The notes beneath the pieces were generated by a model. The model saw nothing but the letters and a program-made list of their open reading frames with translations. It ran no database searches and was not told the origin of the DNA. A DNA stretch of 64,000 nt, taken from Peptococcaceae bacterium CEB3. Its GTDB lineage: Bacteria > Bacillota > Desulfitobacteriia > Desulfitobacteriales > Desulfitobacteriaceae. The DNA lies in assembly GCA_001029295.1 (NCBI GenBank), contig LDXJ01000051.1, forward strand, positions 1 through 64,000. Reading direction: 5' to 3'. Of this stretch, positions 59,093-64,000 are shown piece by piece (position 1 is the stretch's first letter; each line of letters opens with the position of its first letter). A program made the position numbers and the translations under genes.

Positions 59093-59506
59093 ATGCCGAC
59101 TGAAAATTTCACACTTATTGAAACCGTCTCAGGCAAGTGGGTGAAAGCCCAAAAGGAAACTGAAAGAGGAACCTTCGCAATCGAGTTATCGGAGAGCATT
59201 TTACTCATCATCTACGTTTCCTCAAGTTGCATGACACTCCATATAAAAGATGAAGATGACATCTATACCTACGTTGGCGATCAAACCTTAAAGAGTTCTC
59301 AGTCAAGTACACTGTCGATCTGGTTACATACTTCCCGCTTTGAGAAAGTACTCCTTAGCAGAGAACAGTTCCCTATAAAAGAGTCCCTGAAGAATGTTCA
59401 TGACCTCACCGTTCTTCTTACCACCAAGCCAGAAAAGGAAAATAACATGAAGATCCTAGCTCTCAGTCGAGACACCGATGTGCGCTCCGAGCCGACGGAC
59501 CCCTGA
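59093..59506 (+). CDS. Hypothetical protein
   Basis: 137 aa from ATG 59093 with GGGAGG upstream (the longer open frame has no site). Beta-rich with FAIELSESILLIIYVSSSC. No known family. One of the few rightward genes, transcribed toward the Mrr-like gene. Confidence 0.55.
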   Translation: MPTENFTLIETVSGKWVKAQKETERGTFAIELSESILLIIYVSSSCMTLHIKDEDDIYTYVGDQTLKSSQSSTLSIWLHTSRFEKVLLSREQFPIKESLKNVHDLTVLLTTKPEKENNMKILALSRDTDVRSEPTDP

Positions 59507-59686
59507 GCTGAGATGTTCAATCCTGTACGATAAAATCTCCGGGTCAAACCTCTTGTGGTCACGGAGCATGATTGATACACATCCCTGTACTTCCTCTAAT
59601 GTCCTCTCTAGCTGTGACACTCTGGTCTCAAGCTCCAAAACTTTGGTCTCTGAATCTACAACGCGATTTTCCAATGTCTGCACCAC
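59456..59686 (-). CDS. Coiled-coil protein (doubtful)
   Basis: 76 codons with a clear heptad pattern (NRVVDSETKVLELETRVSQL) and a GTG start after AGAAGG. It opposes and overlaps the 3' end of the 59093 gene by 51 nt. Coding is possible because the heptad is strong, but the overlap makes it uncertain. Confidence 0.4.
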   Translation of the reverse strand: MVQTLENRVVDSETKVLELETRVSQLERTLEEVQGCVSIMLRDHKRFDPEILSYRIEHLSSGVRRLGAHIGVSTES

Positions 59687-59775
59687 CTTCTAAAAATTTT
59701 CCAGCTGAATCTGTCCAGATCTACCAAGATAAAAACTTACACTACAGGAAAAACAGCACGAAGGGAACTGATACT

Positions 59776-60384
59776 ATGCACATTGACACCTGGAGGATGC
59801 TTACCCAACTACTCTGGGTCATGGTTCCAATCCTCATCGTCGGGACTCTCATAACCCTGGCCGGTGAGGCTTGGAGAGCACTTCTTCGCAAGATATCCGG
59901 GAGATCAGTTGCCCGGCGTCCGAGGAGAACCACACTTGCACAAACATACCGCCCTTTACCTAAACTCAAAAAAGGTAATTTCAGCATTCACGACATTGAC
60001 CGTATGTCCGGAGAGGAATTTGAGCAGTTTGTTGAGAGATTGTTTTTGGTGCTGGAGAAGGAGAACATAATTAAAACAGAACTCACGCCACCTTCCGGGG
60101 ACCAGGGCTGCGATGTAATAATCCACTACCACGACGGTGGCCGACTAGGTATCCAATGTAAGCGGCACTCACAAAACGTCACTAATACGGCGGTTCAGAA
60201 CATTGTCACTGCCCGTGCCATCTATGGCTTGACCATGCTGATGGTATTCACAAATAGCTTTTATACCGACGGTGCCAAAGATGCCGCCCGAATGAACCAC
60301 GTGGAGCTTGTGGACAGGACAATTCTCATCAACATGATCCGGAACTACAACAGGGCCATGGTTCAAACTCCAGCCCGAAACTAA
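59776..60384 (+). CDS. Membrane-anchored Mrr-like restriction endonuclease
   Basis: 202 aa. An N-terminal membrane span (LTQLLWVMVPILIVGTLITL), a basic linker, then an Mrr-type PD-(D/E)xK domain: FEQFVERLFLVLE, catalytic GDQGCDVIIHYHDGG and IQCKR (QxK). The start is ATG 59776 behind GAAGGGAAC. Mrr proteins cut modified DNA; TM-anchored versions occur in phages and Firmicutes. Probably host-takeover or superinfection exclusion. Confidence 0.8.
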   Translation: MHIDTWRMLTQLLWVMVPILIVGTLITLAGEAWRALLRKISGRSVARRPRRTTLAQTYRPLPKLKKGNFSIHDIDRMSGEEFEQFVERLFLVLEKENIIKTELTPPSGDQGCDVIIHYHDGGRLGIQCKRHSQNVTNTAVQNIVTARAIYGLTMLMVFTNSFYTDGAKDAARMNHVELVDRTILINMIRNYNRAMVQTPARN

Positions 60385-60719
60385 CTCTGCTCAGTCTCCC
60401 GCAATTTCGCTCGCACTAGGTCGCGAAGCGTTTCAGTATGCTCGACAAAAGTTAAAATCTCGCTCAACCCCATGGAGCTGGTCTCTACTTTCTCCGGCTG
60501 ATTCCAAGATGCATTCGGACAATCCGCCACATATAAAACCACAAAGAACGCGCCGCAATCAATGTAAGCCTTGTGTACCGTCTCTATGAACAACTTGTCT
60601 ACGTAGTCTGTCGTGACTAATTTTTTGACAAATACCAGTCTACGGCTCGGACCTGCTTCCAACGTCTTTTCCACGCTCACTCGCAAAACTTCCGGTAACT
60701 CACGAACATCAACCGCCAT
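60381..60719 (-). CDS. Hypothetical protein, duplicated copy 1
   Basis: 112 aa from ATG 60719 (GGGGGAATA upstream). Convergent with the Mrr gene, overlapping its stop. Shares with copy 2 (60867-61202) the lines ELPEVLRVSVEKTLE, AYIDCGAFFVVLYVADC and LRDLVRAKLRETEQS. No known family. Confidence 0.65.
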   Translation of the reverse strand: MAVDVRELPEVLRVSVEKTLEAGPSRRLVFVKKLVTTDYVDKLFIETVHKAYIDCGAFFVVLYVADCPNASWNQPEKVETSSMGLSEILTFVEHTETLRDLVRAKLRETEQS

Positions 60720-60744
60720 CCGTATATTCCCCCTTCTTCCTGTC

Positions 60745-60868
60745 TTAAGCACTACCCATTGGACAAGCAGCCCTCAGCGACGTATCCTTATCTTCGGCTT
60801 TGTCAACTAATATCTGCGCGAGCTATGCAACTACAACAAGGCCATAGGTCAAACCGCAACCCGAAGCT
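60745..60868. pseudogene. Fused gene remnants between the duplicated copies
   Basis: Bases 60815-60868 on the plus strand repeat the last codons of the Mrr-like gene (YNKAIGQTATRS versus YNRAMVQTPARN). Bases 60745-60820 on the minus strand repeat the end of the 61595-61762 gene (AQILVDKAEDKDTSLRAA versus AQVLVEKGEDTTLRAA). Both are fragments left by a tandem duplication followed by deletion. Confidence 0.75.
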
Positions 60869-61202
60869 AGCTCTGTTCAGTCTCGCGTAATTTCGCTCCG
60901 ACAAGATTGCGAATCGTTTCAGATTGCTCAACAAGAGCTAAGATGTCGCTCGACCAGACGGTGTAGGTTTCGACGTTCTCTCCCCGCTTCCAAGACGCAC
61001 TGCGACAATCCACCACATACGAGACCATAAAGAATCCGCCGCAATCAATGTAAGCTTTCCATTCCGTCTTCAGCGACTCGTCGATAAATGGTACCGCGAT
61101 TGATTTACTGACAAAGAGTAGTCTATGACTTGAACTTAGTCCCAATATCTCTTTAACACTCACCTGTAAAACCTCGGGTGCCTCTTTAAGATCAATCTTC
61201 AT
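60867..61202 (-). CDS. Hypothetical protein, duplicated copy 2
   Basis: 111 aa paralog of the 60381-60719 product, with APEVLQVSVKEIL, AYIDCGGFFMVSYVVDC and IRNLVGAKLRETEQS. Start ATG 61202 after GAGAGGGG. The two differ at many positions, so the duplication is not recent. Confidence 0.65.
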   Translation of the reverse strand: MKIDLKEAPEVLQVSVKEILGLSSSHRLLFVSKSIAVPFIDESLKTEWKAYIDCGGFFMVSYVVDCRSASWKRGENVETYTVWSSDILALVEQSETIRNLVGAKLRETEQS

Positions 61203-61260
61203 CCCTGTATTCCCCCTCTCCAGTGGAGATATTTTCCAGAATGTGCTACACTGTCATCAA

Positions 61261-61578
61261 TTACTCGCTTGCCCAGCTCCCATACACGAATAAGAGCGTC
61301 GTGACGATATCTTGTGCATCCAGACTCCTAGGCTTTATGTCCCAGCCTCTGTCGTATCTGGCGTACCATAGGCCATCTTTTTTAATCTCAAGCTTTGATA
61401 TTCTCCCGCCATCGATGCCTACCTTGGACGGCTTGTCGTAAACCTTGCAGCAGTACTCATAGCCACAGCTGCTTCCTCTGACCCAACCGGCCCGACGCCT
61501 GAAAAGTCTAGGAAACAATGATGCCACCCATCCACCCAGCACTGATGTCAGTTGATTTCTACCTATTGCCTGATTCAT
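61261..61578 (-). CDS. Hypothetical protein with W/Y-rich C-terminal domain
   Basis: 105 aa from ATG 61578 (AGGAGGTGAAACC upstream). Central GGRISKLEIKKDGLWYARYD then RGWDIKP and a C-terminal helix. The GLWYARYDRGW motif recalls a small domain found in phage and plasmid proteins, but I cannot name it with certainty. Confidence 0.6.
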   Translation of the reverse strand: MNQAIGRNQLTSVLGGWVASLFPRLFRRRAGWVRGSSCGYEYCCKVYDKPSKVGIDGGRISKLEIKKDGLWYARYDRGWDIKPRSLDAQDIVTTLLFVYGSWASE

Positions 61579-61594
61579 GGTTTCACCTCCTGTC

Positions 61595-61762
61595 CTAAGC
61601 ACTAACTATTTCACGGGCAGCCCTCAACGTTGTATCCTCGCCCTTCTCGACTAGTACCTGCGCCATTATCCTAGCGTACACAACCTTTAGCTCACTTTGT
61701 TTTGATTCGTCCAGCTGCTCCCAATTACTCCGGATCTTTACCTTTGCAAGCCCCAATTGCAT
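61595..61762 (-). CDS. Small helical hypothetical protein (55 aa)
   Basis: ATG 61762 after AAGGTGA. 55 aa: MQLGLAKVKIRSNWEQLDES, ending AAREIVSA. Its C-terminus also exists as a remnant near 60760, which confirms that this frame is coding. Confidence 0.65.
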   Translation of the reverse strand: MQLGLAKVKIRSNWEQLDESKQSELKVVYARIMAQVLVEKGEDTTLRAAREIVSA

Positions 61763-61798
61763 TAGATCGTCACCTTACCTCTCTTTGGAGGCCCGAAC

Positions 61799-62038
61799 TC
61801 ATGTCCTGGTTAACCGAAGTATCTTATCCCTCCAAGACACGGACTTGCTACCAGAAATGGCTTTCTCATGGTACAGGATCGCAACACTGTAGGGTTGCTC
61901 ATAGCCATCCGTCTGATAGTCGAGCTGTTTGAGCTCAATGTTCCCTTGCGACAGAAACAGGTTTGTTCGGTGTTCCAGTTCCTTCGTGCTTTCCGCCGCA
62001 ATGATTTTTATCCGAGTGACTGACACTGTCGCAACCAT
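61799..62038 (-). CDS. Cse60-like small protein
   Basis: 79 aa: an N-terminal strand, AESTKELEHRTNLFLSQGNI, then a Q-x-D-Y-x-T and YSVAILYHEK strand. This fits the small Cse60 fold (first known from sporulation, widespread in mobile elements). Follows the XRE gene by four bases with GGGAG before its ATG. Confidence 0.6.
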   Translation of the reverse strand: MVATVSVTRIKIIAAESTKELEHRTNLFLSQGNIELKQLDYQTDGYEQPYSVAILYHEKAISGSKSVSWRDKILRLTRT

Positions 62039-62042
62039 CTCC

Positions 62043-62279
62043 CTATCCAGCTTTGACTGTTGGGTCCATGTGCATCTCCTGCGAGTCTGTAACCAAAAAA
62101 ATTTCGCTTACAGATCCCCTCACTATCTCAGCCAATCGAAGAGCCAAATCTACACGAACACTTTTGATCTTGCCCCTCTCTATTTTGTTGTAAATAGTAC
62201 GGTCGATATCGGCCATGGCTGCAACTTGACCTTGTGTCAACCCAGCTCTTTTCCTAGCACTATAGAGTTTCTCCCGCAT
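62043..62279 (-). CDS. XRE-family regulator (Cro-like), leftward
   Basis: 78 aa. Helix-turn-helix LTQGQVAAMADIDRTIYNKIERG, then a short dimer helix. ATG 62279 follows GAGGTGAGG. Divergent from the larger repressor at 62432. By analogy with ICE and phage switches it is the Cro-side regulator of the leftward operon. Confidence 0.85.
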   Translation of the reverse strand: MREKLYSARKRAGLTQGQVAAMADIDRTIYNKIERGKIKSVRVDLALRLAEIVRGSVSEIFLVTDSQEMHMDPTVKAG

Positions 62280-62324
62280 CTTTCCTCACCTCATCTCTTA
62301 AATGTATGTGAACCTGTTACACTT

Positions 62325-62410
62325 AGTATATGTGCAAGTAGAGCGCATGTCAACTTTAATTTCGCTATTTTTGCGAATATGTTGATGATCTGCTCATAAT
62401 GGGATACTCT
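62325..62410. promoter_or_regulatory. Divergent switch promoters with operator
   Basis: Leftward promoter: TTGACA (62348-62353), 17-nt spacer, TATACT (62325-62330). Rightward promoter: TTGATG (62382-62387), 17-nt spacer, TACTCT (62405-62410). Between the two -35 boxes lies an inverted repeat TTCGC-N7-GCGAA (62361-62377), the likely shared operator. Confidence 0.7.
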
Positions 62411-62431
62411 ATCAAGGAAGGAGTGTGCAGA

Positions 62432-62800
62432 ATGAACACATTAGGGGATCGACTCAGGAAACTAAGGCAGGAACACGAAAGCAGTCCTCGCCAAGAAGAT
62501 GTTGCGGTCTCCATAGGGTATTCCAGAGCAACCTACGCAAATTGGGAGCTAGGCCGGGGAGAACCAGATCATGACGCTTTACGGGCCTTGGCTAGATACT
62601 ACCGGTGTACCACAGACTACCTTCTTGGCCTTACTGATCGGCCCCGGCTAGAGTCACCCTCACAAGAAATTGAGGATGACTCAAACATTACCCTAGCGGC
62701 CAACAACGAAGACGGATACGGGAATGCACCGTCCCCGGAACTGAGGCAGTTTATCAGAAACATTATCCAAGACGAACTCAAAAAGCGCGAAAAAAAATAG
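62432..62800 (+). CDS. XRE-family repressor (CI/ImmR-like)
   Basis: 122 aa from ATG 62432 (AAGGAAGGAG upstream). The N-terminal HTH (LRKLRQEHES...QEDVAVSIGYSRATYANWEL) has the canonical YANWELGRGEPD; YRCTTDYLLGL follows, and an acidic C-terminus ends in PSPELRQFIRNIIQDELKKR. Together with the ImmA-like gene at 63491 it resembles the ImmR-ImmA switch of ICEBs1-type elements. Confidence 0.88.
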   Translation: MNTLGDRLRKLRQEHESSPRQEDVAVSIGYSRATYANWELGRGEPDHDALRALARYYRCTTDYLLGLTDRPRLESPSQEIEDDSNITLAANNEDGYGNAPSPELRQFIRNIIQDELKKREKK

Positions 62801-62847
62801 GGCCAGGCCCTACTGAAGAATAACGAAAAAGAAAGGGAAATACAGAG

Positions 62848-63225
62848 ATGACAAATGAAGAGTTTCAGGTGCTTGTTCTCGAAAAACTGTCCTTACTCGA
62901 CACAGACGTAAAAAAGCTCGAGACTACTCAAACTCAATTCGGCTCACAATTGCAAGACGTTAAGGAAAACCAGAATCGCTTTGCCAGTGATCTCCAAGAC
63001 GTCAAGGAAAACCAGAATCGCTTTGCCAGTGATCTCCAAGACGTCAAGGAAAGACTCATTCGGATCGAGCATGACCACGGTAAAACGCTCACTGCTCTCT
63101 TGGACGGATGGAAACTCCACGACGAGAAGATTGACCGAATTCTTCTCCGCCTAGATTCCGTGGAGGAAAAACTAGAAAGACACGACATTCAGATCTCCGT
63201 CTTGGATCGTCGCGCCACCCGTTGA
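62848..63225 (+). CDS. Coiled-coil protein with 14-residue tandem repeats
   Basis: 125 aa, helical throughout. Residues 35-66 hold two full and one partial copy of LQDVKENQNRFASD, coded by an almost exact 42-bp DNA repeat (62957-63050). Resembles small phage coiled-coil proteins. Function unknown. Lies between the repressor and its duplicated fragment. Confidence 0.65.
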   Translation: MTNEEFQVLVLEKLSLLDTDVKKLETTQTQFGSQLQDVKENQNRFASDLQDVKENQNRFASDLQDVKERLIRIEHDHGKTLTALLDGWKLHDEKIDRILLRLDSVEEKLERHDIQISVLDRRATR

Positions 63226-63227
63226 AG

Positions 63228-63426
63228 CTATATTGCGACAGACTACCTTTTTGGCCTTACCAACCAGCCCTGGCCACAGTCATCTCCACAACAAAGCGAA
63301 GACAACTCCGACATGACCCTAGCAGCCAACAACGAGGACGGTTATGGGGCCGAGCCCTCCCCGGAACTTCGGGAGTTCATTAGGAACATCATTCGAGACG
63401 AACTCAAAAAGCGCGAAAAAGAATAG
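63228..63426 (+). pseudogene. Duplicated C-terminal fragment of the repressor
   Basis: Reads TDYLFGLTNQPWPQSSPQQS, then LAANNEDGYG, then PSPELREFIRNIIRDELKKR and stop at 63426. This parallels the last 62 residues of the 62432-62800 repressor but lacks the HTH and any start. A remnant of a tandem duplication of the repressor region. Confidence 0.8.
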
Positions 63427-63490
63427 CACTCAGTTCTAACTGATGTACTTTTATTCGCAGCATTGGCTTGAGCAAGGTGACGGTTTCAGT

Positions 63491-63994
63491 ATGCAAGAAC
63501 TTTTGGATATAGTCGACCGCGAAGGAATTTCACTTCGCTACGACGATCTCTCGCGTTTACCAGAGAACATAAACGGCCTTTACATGTACGAAAGGCGAAT
63601 CGGCCCTCTGATAGTCTTAGACAGAGAGCTAGACCGATACCGACGATTACATCGATGCGTGTTGGCAGAGGAAATCGGGCATTACTACACAAGTCCCCGG
63701 ACCAACCTGCTCCTCTCATACTCCTCCTACGCTCTCCAGGTCCTGGAAGGTCAATCTGAAAGACGCGCGATGCAATGGGGTACCGACTTCCTCATTCCTG
63801 ACGCAGAACTCATCAAGGCGTTATCTGAGGGTTGCAGGAGCTGTTTTGAATTGGCCGAATACTTCGATGTTACGGAATCATTCATGTATCATAAACTTGG
63901 ATTCTTGAAAATGTGCTTCCGGCGTACGGGTCTGAAGATAAGAGGACGCGATCTGTTTGACATGGAGCTGCAACCGTGCCATATTAACTTGTGA
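63491..63994 (+). CDS. ImmA/IrrE-like metalloprotease
   Basis: 167 aa from ATG 63491 (AAGGTGA upstream; ATG 63443 is an alternative without a site). LAEEIGHYYTS is the zinc-binding active-site helix in the EExGH form seen in phage ImmA proteins, with RRAMQWGTDFLIPDAEL (third ligand region) and a C-terminal helical domain (ELAEYFDVTESFMYHKL). Likely cleaves the repressor to induce the element. Confidence 0.85.
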   Translation: MQELLDIVDREGISLRYDDLSRLPENINGLYMYERRIGPLIVLDRELDRYRRLHRCVLAEEIGHYYTSPRTNLLLSYSSYALQVLEGQSERRAMQWGTDFLIPDAELIKALSEGCRSCFELAEYFDVTESFMYHKLGFLKMCFRRTGLKIRGRDLFDMELQPCHINL

Positions 63995-64000
63995 TGTAAG

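Noticed and set aside
62957-63050. Possible CRISPR or attachment repeat
   Set aside because: The 42-bp repeats are contiguous and in frame, encoding a coiled-coil heptad-like unit.

Overview
The window is a chromosomal segment of an anaerobic, probably spore-forming Firmicute. The 16S rRNA fragment at the left edge looks like the Desulfitobacterium/Peptococcaceae lineage, but the genus cannot be fixed from it. Supporting signs are T-box leaders on pheS and thrS, MutS2, ZapA, a YtxC-type sporulation gene and ferredoxin-dependent 2-oxoacid oxidation. From 1 to about 35.3 kb the DNA is ordinary chromosome, nearly all on the minus strand. From about 35.32 kb to the right edge it is one integrated element whose other end lies outside the window.

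Chromosomal part. Positions 979-13010 form a branched-chain amino acid catabolic island: an ACT-PAS-AAA+ sigma-54 activator, an amino acid permease, two leucine dehydrogenase paralogs, butyrate kinase, phosphate butyryltransferase, a MinD-like NTPase and a four-subunit 2-ketoisovalerate-type ferredoxin oxidoreductase. Clear -24/-12 (sigma-54) promoters precede the permease and the first dehydrogenase. The expected flow is amino acid to 2-oxoacid to acyl-CoA to acyl-phosphate to ATP plus a branched fatty acid. Next come tyrS, mutS2, a U32 peptidase-family gene, an alkaline-phosphatase-superfamily gene, zapA, pheT-pheS with a T-box, an rRNA methyltransferase, rplT-rpmI-infC with an attenuated leader and an ATT start, an ABC exporter pair, thrS with a T-box, ytxC, mntR and a broken mntH.

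Integrated element. mntH is cut inside its MPH metal-binding motif, and a tyrosine recombinase gene follows. The left half (37.7-48.6 kb, minus strand) resembles a filamentous-phage (inovirus-like) morphogenesis module. In transcription order it has seven tiny single-span membrane proteins, two of them 50- and 49-residue paralogs with basic C-termini like a pVIII major coat; a strong terminator; a membrane glycosyltransferase; large secreted FN3/beta-helix/Big_2 proteins; hydrophobic pVI-like proteins; and a Zot/pI-like ATPase. Two paralogous secreted-protein genes each end in UGA and are followed in the same frame by a roughly 240-codon Pro-rich domain. All three differences between the copies across the UGA-to-TTG interval are synonymous, so stop-codon readthrough or recoding is likely. 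The coat operon and the Zot operon promoters share a 19-bp element (18 of 19 bases identical).

The right half holds phage accessory genes, a DnaC-like helicase loader with a DnaD-like partner, a ParM/ParR partition system with a repeat-rich upstream region, an ASCH protein, a membrane-anchored Mrr-like nuclease, tandemly duplicated small genes, and a switch region of divergent XRE regulators plus an ImmA/IrrE-type protease. No terminase, portal, tail or icosahedral capsid gene was recognised. The best reading is a large phage-plasmid-like element that carries an inovirus-like virion module in a Gram-positive host. No rolling-circle replication initiator was seen, and this is the main unresolved point.
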